From positions 208,301,190 to 208,365,189 of the forward strand of contig NC_081409.1 of assembly GCF_030272615.1 (NCBI RefSeq): a stretch of DNA of 64,000 nucleotides, in the 5' to 3' direction. The notes under the pieces were generated by a model. The model saw nothing but the letters and a program-made list of their open reading frames with translations. It searched no databases and was not told the origin of the DNA. The stretch is from Cryptomeria japonica (lineage: Eukaryota; Streptophyta; Pinopsida; Cupressales; Cupressaceae). Both the position numbers and the translations under genes were made by a program. Below are positions 10,393 through 21,732 of the stretch, in pieces; position 1 is the first letter of the stretch; every line of letters begins with the position of its first letter.

Positions 10393-13322
10393 TATTTCTC
10401 TTATTTTTGTTATTTATTTTCTTGTGTTTTGGGAGTATCCAAGGCCATCTTACCCTTGGGATGGCAGAATGGTCTTGGGGGTGGAAGGTTGTTTGACAGC
10501 CTTAGAGTGAGAGGCTCTCTTTAAGAGAGTGATCTCAGGGGTTTGTTTATGTGACCCTTGCTGCATAGTTTTGTTTATGAATCTGGGGGTCATAAGGGGA
10601 GAAATTATGGCATGTATACCTTGGGGGTCATAAGGATGTTGGGTCAAGATGGACTTGTGTTGTGTTCTTGGTTGCCATGAGATGGCTTGTGATCTACTAA
10701 CTTGTAGTTCTCCTCAAGGTACTTGGTCCACTTCCACCCATATAAAAATCACATTATGTGATGAAGTTCAGCCTTGGGATGGGAATGTGTTTGTTTTGAA
10801 CTTTTCCTTGCTTGTTTGTGTATTGTTTGAGTGTAACCCGTTTAGGTCTTGGTTCTCCAAGCATGTTAAAAAAGTAAGCCTAGGTTGAGAGGTGAGCCCT
10901 CTATGATCACAACCTTAAGATTTTGTATTGCAAGTTGCTTTGGGAAGGGATTGAAGGGAAAGCTTGGATATGGTCTTGCTGATTCTATTTTAGTTGCTAA
11001 AAAAAAGGGAAATATAATATTGTATTTCAGTTGCAGAAATGAAAGAGAAGAATTTTATGTTGTATTTATTTTGAAAAGTAAATGTACTATTCAAAAAGGC
11101 TTACCATGTAATGTAGTGTATTTTACTAGAGATGTTGATCTTTTAAGTAAGGAGAAAGTATTTTGAATAAATTTTGTAATGTTAATGTTGTTGTCATTTA
11201 TTTGAAATCTGTCATTTTCCTTCTTAATGATACAATAAATTTAGATAGATAAGTTAATTTATTTCAAAGAAACCATGAATGTTAGTAAACTAGAAATAAC
11301 ATTTAGTCCTAGTTATTTAGATCCTAGTGCAAAAATATGGTTAAAAAAGATATTAGAGGAATAATGGGTTTGCTTTCTTAAAGTTTTTAAATGATTTCTA
11401 GAATGTTATAAGGTTGTTGTAATTTTATTTACTTCTGTCAGTTATTCAAAAAAAAAATGCAGAAAGTTAAGGTAGACAAATTTTATCTTTTCCTATAGTT
11501 AACTATTAGAAGTTTACAATGAAAAGAAATGCAGTTAGTTAAACATGTTAGTGTTTAGAAAATTTGCTTTTATGTGATTAGAAAAAATATATATACAGAT
11601 TTAGACATAGCAGAGAAATCTAGAAACACAGATAGATAAGAAATGAAAGAAAAGGATAACTATTGTGTTTTTGTCCTATTTTGCTTTCTGTCAGCCATTA
11701 ATTTATTTTATTAATGTATAAAAATAAGGGGGGGGAATACAACAAAAATAAATCTAATACATGACTAATAAATTTATGTCTATTTTAAATGAAGAAATGA
11801 ACTTTTGATATGTTTATCATGCTGTTAAATCTGACAGTCCTAATAATTTTAATGTTTCATATTCAAAATCTATTTAACCTAACTTAATGAATATTTGTAT
11901 ACATGTTTAACTAGATCACACTTTACACCAATTTAAAAAGAAATGAAATATATATCTTTTTTTTTAATGTTGTCATTATTCTATTATTTCATGCATGTTA
12001 AAAAAAAGAAGAGAAATCTAAAAATCTAATCCTAGAGGTTGATATATATATATATATATATATTAAAATATAAAAAAAAATTGAACCGAGGCGCCACTGC
12101 GGGCCGCGACTCGCAAGGGTGGTCATGGTCGTCACTGCAGGTGGCGTAATATCTCCCCGCAGTGCCCTCTCTCTCCACGGCGCCGCCTCCATTCCAAACC
12201 CCCTGCCCCTGTAAAATAATATCCGTCGCCATGGTTCGGCCGCCACCCCCATCGAACCCCCCTACACACACAAAAAGGGGGGTAAACCCTAGCATAAAAA
12301 ATTTTTAAAAAGAGCTTGAGCATGAAGTGTAAAATATGCAACCCTAACCCATATTCAGGTTAGGGTCAACATATAAATTAAAGAGGAAAATAGGAAATGC
12401 AACCCTAACCCATATTCGGATTAGGGTTAGCATTTAGAAAAGAAAAGTAAATTATTAGAGTTGATTTTAAATAAAATTTAGTAGAGAAATAACTCAACCC
12501 TATTTAGGGTTTGAGGTTTAAAAATATTAGTTAAAGAGGGGGAATTCTTTTTATAGTTAGAAAAAGAATTTCTCTCCCTTTTAATCAGAACCAAGTGGGG
12601 AATTTAATTATAACTCCCTATTTGACTAAGGTGAAGATTAATTTATTTTAATATAGTCTTTTTATCAACGCGTAATTTAAAATGAGGATTAATTTTATAT
12701 AGATATATTAATTCGCAATTATTGATCTAGTTTTAATGACTAGGGTTATTATATAGTTATTGTTCATATTTAATTAAATATGGACATTAAGTTAAATTTA
12801 ATTTGGGGGAAATTATTAATGAATATTAATAATTGATTTACACGAAATCTAGCCTATGAGGTCAATTTTGGCCAATAATTTAATAGTCAAAAATTTGAAG
12901 GTTTAGGAGATTTAAAATTGACTTTAATATAAAATATATTTATTTAGCAAATATCATTATTGAATTAGTTAACCTTATTAGCTATATTTAAATAGTGAAT
13001 TTGCATGCGTCCAATTAATTAATTTTAATTTAAGATAACATTATCATTATTTTAATTAGCCTGGAATATTTTAAATACAATCGAGAATTTAAATATCTTT
13101 CAACTTTAATAAGTGGAAAATTAATTAGGTTGATTAGAATAAATAATTATGTTGTGATGACCCTCTTAGGGAAGAATTAGTCGTCACTAATTATTGTCGC
13201 TATATTGATTCAGTTAAGTATTTCAACTTTAGTAAACAATTCTATTTACCCCTTAGTTAAGACAAAACTTACAAAAAAAAAAAAAAATTGTTTCGTTTTT
13301 GCCCTAAAGTTTGGGCACGACT
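8882..13322 (+). repeat. 3' LTR of element A
   Basis: This LTR of about 4.44 kb matches 1-3983 from about 9518 onward. It starts TGTGAAGCCC and ends near gggcacgact, where the 5' copy ends gggcatgaca, so the terminal base looks mutated or lost. Compared with the 5' copy it has a (GT)n expansion at 10341-10391, a shorter GC-rich block, and lacks about 50 bp just before the terminal gttttgccctaaag. Integrase sequence of element B starts right after it. Confidence 0.92.
10341..10391. repeat. (GT)n microsatellite in 3' LTR of A
   Basis: About 25 GT units. The 5' LTR has only a short atatatatatgtg at the same place (about 822-834), so the repeat expanded in one copy after insertion. Confidence 0.95.
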
Positions 13323-13337
13323 TAAGGAATGTCCACT

Positions 13338-14283
13338 CTATTGTCCCATATTTCCCATATCTCTGAGCTCTAAAACACCTCTAGGATGAATACCATACAC
13401 AATCTCAAAAGGGATTCTACCAGTGGACCTATTCACACTATCATTGTAGGAAAACTCAGCTTGATGGATGATCTGATCCCAAGCTTGCCCATACTCTTTT
13501 GTCAGGCATCTAAGAAGGTTTCCAGGTGTTCTATTGACCACCTCAATTTGGCCATTCGTTTGGGGATGATAGGTTGAACTGAAAGACAAATTAGTACCCA
13601 ATCTCTGCCACAAAGTCTTCCAAAAATGACCAATAAACTTTGCATCTCTATTCTAACACAATGTTGATAGGTAAACCATGGATTCTAATAACCTCCTTGG
13701 AAAACAAGTGAGCAATGTGACTAGCATCATGAGTGACCTTACATGGAATAAAATGAGCCATCTTACTAAACCTATCTACCACAACATAGATGTTATCAAA
13801 ACCCGATTTGGTTTTAGACAAACCAACAACAAAGTTCATACTTACACACTCCCATGGCCGGTTGGGGATAGGTAAAGGCTGATAAAGACCAGCATTGGAA
13901 GATGTAACCTTAGCTCTTTGGAAAACCACACATTGTTCCACATGTCTCTTGATATCTCTTTTCATTTTAGGCCAATAGTAGAATCTTTGGACAATTTCCA
14001 AAGTCTTGTTCAAACCAAAATGTCCACTCAAGCATCCATTATGCTTCTCTTGCATCAAGTTTTCTCTCATAGAACCTTTAGGCACACATAGTTGTTCTCC
14101 TTTGAATAAAAGGCCATCTTGCAAGGTGTAATTTGTATATTCACTATGAAAATGGTTTACAAACTCTTGGCAAACCTTGTTGGTAGCAGCAAAGTCTTCA
14201 TCTTCTTCATACAAATTCTTGAAACTATCCAATTCAGTGCTTTTGAGTTGCACTTCTTGCACTATTAGTAACCTCCTACTCAA
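13338..14283 (-). pseudogene. Element B integrase (C-terminus missing)
   Basis: Integrase on the - strand. An HHCC zinc-binding region is visible (HNGCLSGHFG, then HVEQCVVFQRAKV, the last Cys lost). In the catalytic core the first Asp is replaced by Asn (SMNFVVGL where relatives have MDF), an inactivating change. A frameshift lies between 13648 and 13613, where the second Asp region should be. The Glu region survives as GQIEVVNRTPGN. The reading frame stops abruptly at 13323 in the ELRDMGNMGQ segment, because the LTR of element A begins there. Confidence 0.9.
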
Positions 14284-14340
14284 TGCATCAACTACCTTAT
14301 TACATTGTCCTTTCTTGTGTTTAATGGTAAAGGTATATGA

Positions 14341-15442
14341 CTACAAATACTCTACCCATTTAATATGCCTATGGTTTAACTTTTCTTGAGAATTAAGAAA
14401 GCTAAGAGCTTGATTATCGGTATAAACCACAATTTCCTTAGGCAGAAAATAATGCCTCCATTTCCTAAGGGCTTGGACAAGTGCATACAATTCCAAATCA
14501 TAAGAGGAATACCTTTTCTTTGCATCATTGAGTTTCTCATTGAAAAAGGCAACCAGTCTATTGTCTTGGCTTAAAGCTGCTCCAACCACTATGTTGTTTG
14601 CATCACATTCAATGGTGAAGAGTTCGTCAAAGCTTGGTAGGATGAGTATCAGTTGAGTAGACACCTTTGTCTTCAACAAATCAAATCCTCTTTGTTCTTC
14701 CTCTTTTCCATACAAACTTGGTTCTCATACCTCCCTTGATTGTCTCAAGCATGGGTGCACATATTTCACTAAACCCTCTGATGAACTTTCTATAAGTTTG
14801 AGCCAAGCCATGAAAACTTCTTACTTCACTTGATGTCTTAGGTGTAGGCCAATTGATTATAGCTTCCACCTTAGAGGTATCTATCTTCAAATCACCTCTT
14901 GAAACTACAAACCCAAGATACACCAACTCCTATTTCATAAACTCACATTTCTCTAAATTGATGGTTACTTGCTCATCACATAGTTTACTCAATACCATTT
15001 CTATATGCTTAAGATTTTCATCTTTAAACTTGCTAAAAATTAAGATGTCATCTAAGTAAACAACAACAAATTTACCAATGTAGTCCTTGAGTACTTCATT
15101 CATGGGTCTCATGAATGTGCTAGGAGCATTTGTGAGTCCAAATAGCATAACAAGTCATTCATAGAGCACTTTTGTGGTCTTGAAGGTTGTCTTCCATTCA
15201 TCACCCTCCTTTATTCTGATTTGGTGGTAACCACTCTTGAGATCTATCTTGGTGAAGTATTCAGCACCTCCCAAACAATCCATCAAGTCTTCAATTCTTG
15301 GGATGGGAAATCTATACCTGATAGTAATCTCGTTTATAGCTCTAGAATCAATGCAAAGTCTCCAAGTACCTCCCTTCTTTGGCACCAAAAAGGTGGGTAC
15401 TGCACATGGGTTGATGCTCTTTCTGATTAGTCCATTGTCCAA
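14341..15442 (-). pseudogene. Element B reverse transcriptase and RNase H
   Basis: On the - strand, RT begins with [17 protein letters not shown] and shows [26 protein letters not shown] and the catalytic [11 protein letters not shown] (about 15052-15084). The connection segment has [14 protein letters not shown], and RNase H has IECDANN and VYTDNQALSFLNS. A stop near 15149 (TGA, where Trp is usual), another near 14927 (TAG) and a frameshift near 14700 break it. A further TAG near 14341, at a place where Gln is expected, separates it from integrase. Confidence 0.92.
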
Positions 15443-15672
15443 GAATTCTTATATTTGCTTGGATATCTCTTTGTTCTGATCCAATGTTATTGTATAAGCT
15501 GCCTTACTAGGCAATGAAGCTCTGAGTATGAAATAAATTTGGTGACTTATGGCACATTGAAGAGGTAATATAGTTGGTGTTCCATCACTAATGATGTCCT
15601 TAAACTGTTTTAGGACTTGTTGCAATTCTTTAGGAATGCACACCTTCTTCTCTTTGTTGTCTTCTTTTGGCT

Positions 15673-16095
15673 TTACAACAATGTAAAACCCCACTCTTTC
15701 TCACCAACTAGTAGCACATTATAACCTTTGGATCTTCCCTCTACTTGGTCACCTATGGACTGAATTTTGTCAATGGTTCCATCCTTTTGAAAGGTATAAG
15801 CATTCTTCTCTCCATGTTGTATTGCTTTTCTGTCAAACTGCCATGGCATACCTAGGAGTAGGTGGCAAGCATCCATGGGCAGGATATCACACAAGATTTT
15901 GTCCTTGTAGCCTCCTATAGTGAACTCCACCCAAGTTTGTTCATTTACAAGAACATGTTGCCCCTTGTTGAGCCATGCAGCTCTATAGGGATCACTATGT
16001 GGTATTCTTGGCAAATTGATCTTACTCACCACTTCCTCTGACACTAAGTTGTCTGTGGATCCTAAATCCACCACCACTCTACATACCTTTCCCAT
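15673..16095 (-). pseudogene. Element B aspartic protease
   Basis: Protease domain on the - strand upstream of RT. The active-site loop reads VVDLGSTDNLVS, with Leu where the family has Ser or Thr of D-S/T-G; Asp and Gly are kept. The later conserved segment HLLLGMPWQ is present. Stops and a frame change separate it from RT (15442) and from gag (16265). A linker ORF at 15449-15694 joins protease to RT and contains the usual hydrophilic spacer. Confidence 0.85.
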
Positions 16096-16264
16096 GAGCT
16101 TTCATTTTATTCTAAACAAGGATCTCCTTTGGCTAGGTTCCTCCTTAACTGGTTCTTTAATCAATACTCTTCTTATCATAAGGTTCTCTCCAACCTCTGA
16201 ATCCAAACTCACTTCTTATGCTTTCATGTTTGCTGCATCCTCTTGAGAATAATTTACTCTCCTC

Positions 16265-16805
16265 TCACCTCCTTAGGATGGAGAAGACTTCTCTAAGACA
16301 TCTATAGGTCAGGTGTCCAATTTGATGGAAATTGTAGCACTTTATGGTGGCAAAATAGGACCCTCTTCCTAATCCACTAGACCTTCCTCTACTAGAGTTG
16401 CTAGATCCCCTTCCTCTATAGCTGCTCTTGCTACTGGAATCCCCACTTTTCTCAACCAACTTGGATTCCCCTTGGGATCTTTGGTCTACACTTCTTCCAC
16501 CAAAGCTACCTCTCTGACCTCTGTCATCTCTTCCCCTACCTCTTCCTTTGTTGCTTTGTTCTTGTTTCTTCTTTCTCTTTTCCTCCACTTTCAATGCCAA
16601 TTGATAGCACTTATGCATGGTATTAGGGCATAATAAACTTAATTCCTCTTGAATATTCCATCTCAAGCCATTCAAGTATCTGGCTACCTTGATGCTCTCA
16701 TCCTCTACCACCTTGGATCTCAGACACAACTTCTAAAATTCCTCAGTGTAGCTACTAGCATCCAAGTCTCGTTGTCTCAAATTTTGTCTCCTCTTATGCA
16801 ACTGG
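16265..16805 (-). pseudogene. gag: Element B gag, C-terminal part
   Basis: On the - strand this holds the end of the retrotransposon gag domain (VARYLNGLRWNIQEELSLL), then an Arg/Gly/Ser-rich stretch and a zinc knuckle CYNFHQIGHLTYRC in which the second Cys is Phe. It is the direct continuation of the gag at 19226-19740; the two were separated by solo LTR C. The RGG-rich segment is typical of the nucleocapsid part of plant gypsy elements. Confidence 0.88.
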
Positions 16806-17237
16806 TGTTAGACACAATGCACCACTGAGAGAGGGAGGGGATGAATCAATGGTTCTCAAATTGCTTTCCTTTTGCAATCCTATGTGAGCATATCAGTTGA
16901 TATATTTAACTCAATGCAGACTTACCGGTTAAGGAGGAGACTAACTTAAATGCAAACACACTCACAAGGGGACATCACATAACACCAGCATATACGAGGA
17001 AAAACCAAGATGGGAAAAACCTCGGTGAGCAATGTTGCTGGAGTCTACTACTCCAATCCAACCTCACAATAAAACACAGTTACAAAGTTTAGGGCACCAA
17101 CCCAAGGAGCACCAACCCCTGACTTTAGGGCACCAACCCAAGGAGCTACAACCCCTAAACCGAGCTACAACTCAGTGTTCACAATGTAAGAATCAAATAC
17201 ATAAGTAGTTATCTTGTTACAAGTGAAACTTGCAACC

Positions 17238-17324
<87 letters not shown>

Positions 17325-19225
17325 TACTCTATCGATGAGATACTTTCTCTGCTTCACCGACTCACTTCTCTGTTGCTCTTCACCTGTTGCTTCACTGCTG
17401 GTAAGCCCTACAAGTTTATCTCTCTTATGTACTGCTCTCACTGAATCTTCTCCTCACTACTATGCTCTTCACCGATTCTACTCGTTGTCGGTTGGTTGTT
17501 TATCTTCTGTGCAACCTCCTTCACTTCTGCTCTGCCGGTATGAACACTACTGATTCTTCTCTCCAATCGGTTGAATGCTTCAACTAGGTTGTCTCTTACT
17601 CCCACTCTCTTCATGGAAGCTTGTTGAGCACTTGGCTGATTTTCTCTTACTTGCAGAAGTCTTTCACTTCATAATTGCACAATATTCTTCTATTCAACAA
17701 CAACAAATAATCTCTTTGGCCTTCACACTTATACCCCAGACTTCCCGCCAAAACTCAATTCAAATTCTGGGCAGTTAGGGTTTCCTCACCATCTTTGAGG
17801 AAAACCAAATCCAATCAAATCTTATCAAATCTTGTCTGATCCAATCTTTCAGACTGTCAATATGCACTACGTCATTTACTCATCTCCTAGATCACACCTT
17901 TCATCTCTGGTGACTTTCTTTTTACCCTAATAGGTGATATCTTGGTCAAACATGAAATATCTGTCATGCTATTTCCTCCATCACCTCGATCTTCTCAATC
18001 TCTCTTAGCTGAATCACAGCTATCTTCCAGACCTCAAGCCTCAAACCCCTGCAATAACTCTGTAGTATGTCCCGTAATTTGTGTGACCTTTCATTAAAGT
18101 TTACCAACCCTGCAGCAACCCTGTTGGTGTATAGTCCATCTTTATCCAAACACATGTTCACCACATTGACTCCATGTGGCATTCATATAGACCAACTTCC
18201 ATCTTGGCACTTCATGTTGGTCTAGATAGGATCACCAACCAGCCACTCTACCGGTTCCTTTTTCCTGCCAGTTTGCTAACCCTGTGGGTATCACACATTG
18301 TACCGGTAACCTCATCATGTCTGCATTTTGATAAACTATGGGTGGAACACCTTGACCGGTTGTCAAACATGTCTTTCTTGAGAAAACTCATTTGCTCATT
18401 TTCCCAAGGTGGAGAGTCATTTGCATCTGCACCATGCTCATATTATCGGTGGGCTTACGCACCAATTATCACTCATGATGACACTAGTCATCAACCTTCA
18501 CTAGACTCCTTCATCAATCAGACCATTCTCATCTGACTATATCTACTCAACCAGTTTGGCTGAATGACAAACACATCACTCTTCTTCAGCATGCCTTCTT
18601 TACTGGTCTAGTGCATAACCCTTATCTCATGCACTTAAGGAATTCCCTCAATTCATCGGTGGATCTAGTGTGATCCTTCAAGTCCTTGCCTTTACCTCTT
18701 CACTCTTATCTCACCAAACTATAATGCACTTAATGCATATAGGAGATAATCCCCACTTACTTGGTGGAGTAACACCTTGTCATTTTCTCATGTGAGTTCC
18801 CTATTTGTGCAGCATATCTTCAAACAGGCACATGTGAATCGGTGTGGACATAGTCATTGTTGGTCATTTCTTCTGAAGATGACTGCATCTTCATCCTGTG
18901 GGAATCTTGTTGTTTTGTAACCTCACATCATATCGATGACTTGTTCAATCTTCTCTTCTGGTGTGGATGTGATTTAGATAACATTTTGCCTCTTCATCAC
19001 AAACAACCGCTCAAACACCTCTCTATCTAATCACACAAGTCAGGCACTAACTTGTGTACTGATAACTCCTGAGGTCATCTTCCTTACCTTTACTGATGTT
19101 ATGCAACACAAGGTGATATCCAAGATATCACATCCTGTACTACTTCACAATAGTGTTGCACATACATATCTTCTATCAGTGGTCATCCCATACCGGTTGA
19201 CATCAATGAAAACACAATGCCAACA
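16806..19225 (-). mobile_element. Element C: solo LTR (SIRE/copia-like) in gag of B
   Basis: A 2.4 kb insertion without coding capacity splits the gag frame of B. On the + strand it starts TGTTAGAC and ends GCCAACA, i.e. TGTT...AACA termini. Flanks actgg (16801-16805) and accga (19226-19230) look like a 5-bp target duplication changed at two C-to-T/G-to-A positions. Read on the - strand it has the copia LTR core with two TTTTTCC tracts and GGTGTTATG, and near its end the C-rich-loop hairpin shared with E, F, H and K. No second LTR or internal region is seen, so it is a solo LTR. Confidence 0.75.
17240..17322. repeat. (AT)n microsatellite in solo LTR C
   Basis: An 83-bp uninterrupted AT run, the longest simple repeat in the window. 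Tyr-Ile ORFs over it are translation artefacts. Confidence 0.97.
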
Positions 19226-19740
19226 ACCGAATCTCATAATCTTCAGGGATGTATTCTTTTTTCACCTTGGCTAACATGCCTTTCCAAGTGGCTATTGGGT
19301 TCTTACCCTCTTTTTCCCTCTCTTCTTGGATAAATTTCCACCAAGTCAAGGTTGCTCCTCTCAATCTAGAAATGGCCACTTTCACCTTTTGTGCCTCACT
19401 GAACCCATCACATTCAAAGTGATTATCTAATCCCTCTATCCATTCTAGGACTACCTCAGGCTCCATTTTTCCACAAAAAAGTGGCACTCCTTTCATGGAT
19501 TTTGCTCCTAAGGCTTTGATTGCTTTAAGGAAAGGATCTTCAGGTAGCATAGGGTTTGGCTCAGGTGTTCTATCCTCTTCTACAATTTCTTTACCCTTCC
19601 CTTCATTGACCTTAATTGTCACTTTCTTAGTTTTGTCTTCAACTGCATCTAGTTTTCTCTCCAATTGTAATAATCTTTCCATGAGGAGCCTATTTTCTTC
19701 CTCTTGATCCTCTACTTTCTTGGTAACTCTGCATTGTTCA
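19226..19740 (-). pseudogene. gag: Element B gag, N-terminal part
   Basis: On the - strand: a coiled-coil-like start (ENRLLMERLLQLERKLDAVE), an acidic/basic linker, and then the gag domain with FCGKMEPEVVLEWIEGLD, LRGATLTWW and KKEYIPEDYEIR. The frame runs off at 19226, where solo LTR C interrupts it, and resumes at 16805. The start codon is not certain: ATG at 19682 is in frame, but similar sequence continues upstream to about 19740. Confidence 0.85.
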
Positions 19741-19810
19741 CCATCCTTAGACTATTCTCTCCTACTAATTTAGTGTTTGTCATGTACTAGCCTCTTCCCA
19801 AATCTTGGTT

Positions 19811-19822
19811 GCTTTGATACCA
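19811..19822 (-). other. Primer binding site of B
   Basis: Read on the - strand, TGGTATCAAAGC lies 3 bases after the LTR edge at 19826. It differs from the tRNA-Met-type site by one base (G to A). Confidence 0.8.
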
Positions 19823-19825
19823 CTA

Positions 19826-20958
19826 TGATGGGGAGTGATACTCAAAGAGAGTCAATCCTTTATCATAAGGCAGTCAAGTGTTGTCTTAGTGGGCTCACTA
19901 ATTTATTCTCTGGTTTAACAATCAAACTAAACATCCAAACTCTCTAGAAGTGCTCCCAATCAGTATGTGCTTACTGGTTACTCAGGCATGGTTGAGATTC
20001 AAAAGGGTAAATCCAACCTTACACTATCAAACTCATAACAAATGCTTGAGGGGTTGTAGTAGATGTCTATGAGGTTTTACAAGGCCAATCAATTGGCTTT
20101 GAGTTTGGGTTTGATCCATTTCTGTATCACTCCTTCCTTTCCCTAATTTCTAGCCCTAGTAGCCCTGGAGCCCCAATTAGCCCTATGGGCCCCTCAAACC
20201 CTTGCTAGGGCTGAGAGCTTACAAATTCAACAACTCAATTCAAACCTGCAACAAAACTAACCAAAATGCTCCCTGAGAACTACAATAACATGTACAAAAC
20301 AATGATCAAAGGACAACAAGGCAATCAATTCATGAAGTACGAACTGCTGCTCTAATTCTTAGAAAACACAAGGTAAAAACTTGAAAATGGTCTTCAAATT
20401 GTATTAAGATCTCCTTCAGGCATTCACCAACCTCATTACATAAATTCTCATGGAATTTATATGCCATTTTTTCCTAAATAACTCTCCATCGGTTTCCTAA
20501 CCAACCCTTTGCTCAAAGTTGCAAAAAGTTGTTCAACGTTGCAAAATGTTGTCAAGCAATTTTGACAACGTTTGTCAAAAAGTACATTTTGCATTACATG
20601 CTTTGTTTCATTTTTCAAACCATCTAGGATGACTAAAAACCACTACCATAACATGTCCCAATGCCAAACAAGGCTTTTCAAGACAGTTTACATCAAAATG
20701 CATGATTATGCCATTTTAGGCTTACAAGGGCTTACAAGCCAAAATTGAGCAAATGCATGATCCTATGGACATCCAACCTACCAAAGCATCTCACAAACAT
20801 AGGAGGACCTATGAGAAGACTCTTATTCACCATCCAAAACTAAACTAAGGACTAACACACCAAAATGAAGAAATTTCACTCACAACTAGGTGATCTTGCA
20901 CCAAAGAAGTAAGGAAAGAACGAGAGAGGGGAGAGATATAGAGGTGAGAGACCTAGAG
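19826..20958 (-). repeat. LTR of element B, inner part
   Basis: Non-coding sequence between the primer site of B and element D. On the + strand it begins TGATGGGGAGTG, so on the - strand the LTR ends in CA as expected. The LTR continues beyond D from 23489 into the purine-rich tract; its outer end is not certain. The partner LTR is not in the window. Confidence 0.65.
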
Positions 20959-21717
20959 TGATGTAGGAGCATCCCCAGTCGATGAGAAATCTTGCATCAA
21001 CCAAAAAAATTTCCTTTCTTGTTTAGTTCTTTGTACAATTTTAGTATTCTTACTGGTATGTACCGATAGTTGCTTGTTCTTCGTGGCGGGTCTTGTTTGC
21101 AGTTTCCTGGTGGTTTCATGTGGTTGATTCCAGATTTCTAGTTCATTTGGGTTCCTCCTCGGTCAGTTATCACTTTCAATTGGCTATTTTTGGGTTCTCA
21201 GGATAGTTCTTATGTTTATTGGTTGGTTTTCCTTCACTACTGGTGCAATTCTTGGTATGTGGATCCATCTTGGGTCTTGTCTAATGTTCTTTAGCATGTG
21301 GTCGAACTTCCTGCTCAACCGCATTACTTGGTTATTATTTAATGGAAGGATTTCTTAAATCTTAGGGCTGACCTAATTACATGTTTCATTTTCCTGCATT
21401 GGTGAATGTAATCTTTTGAGGTTGACCCGAATATGTTTCGGTGGGTATAAATATGATGTTATGTAATAATTTATAAGGAGATTCACATGTGATTTGATTG
21501 ATCTTTGGAGTCCTAATTGGGTTGTTTCTAGATTGTAGCTTGCATGTAACCGGTTAACTACCAGATGTTCTTTGATGATAATTTGATGATTACAGGATGA
21601 TTTCTGGAAGTTTTATGACTTGAATATGATCTATTTATATAAATTTGATATGTTTTCTTGCTATTTACATTGTGTCTCTCTCGTTGCATAAGTTGGTTGA
21701 ATCTTATGGCTGCATCA
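20959..21717 (+). repeat. 5' LTR of D (759 bp)
   Basis: Starts TGATGTAGGAGC and ends GGCTGCATCA, directly followed by the primer site. It matches 22877-23483 from about 21167 onward and 44284-45105 over its whole length. Confidence 0.9.
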
Positions 21718-21719
21718 AT

Positions 21720-21731
21720 TGGTATCTAAGA
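21720..21731 (+). other. Primer binding site of D
   Basis: TGGTATCTAAGA starts two bases after the LTR end. It is a diverged form of the tRNA-Met-type site (TGGTATCAGAGC). Confidence 0.7.
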
Positions 21732-21732
21732 T

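Larger units (their letters stand above)
1..13322 (+). mobile_element. Element A: Ty3/gypsy chromovirus with giant LTRs (5' end cut by window)
   Basis: Two long direct repeats (1-3983 and 8882-13322) flank a gag-protease-RT-RNase H-integrase region read on the + strand. This domain order, with integrase last, is that of Ty3/gypsy elements. A primer site complementary to initiator tRNA-Met follows the first repeat, and a purine tract precedes the second. The integrase tail carries a chromodomain-like end, which suggests a plant chromovirus; the Tekay/Del clade is a guess from motif wording and the long LTRs. Each LTR is nearly as long as the 4.9 kb internal part. The right end abuts a truncated integrase gene of element B, so A probably inserted into B. 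The coding region carries many stops and is dead. Confidence 0.93.

Noticed and set aside
17214-17553. ORFs with long Tyr-Ile repeats on both strands
   Set aside because: Pure translation of the (AT)n microsatellite at 17240-17322.
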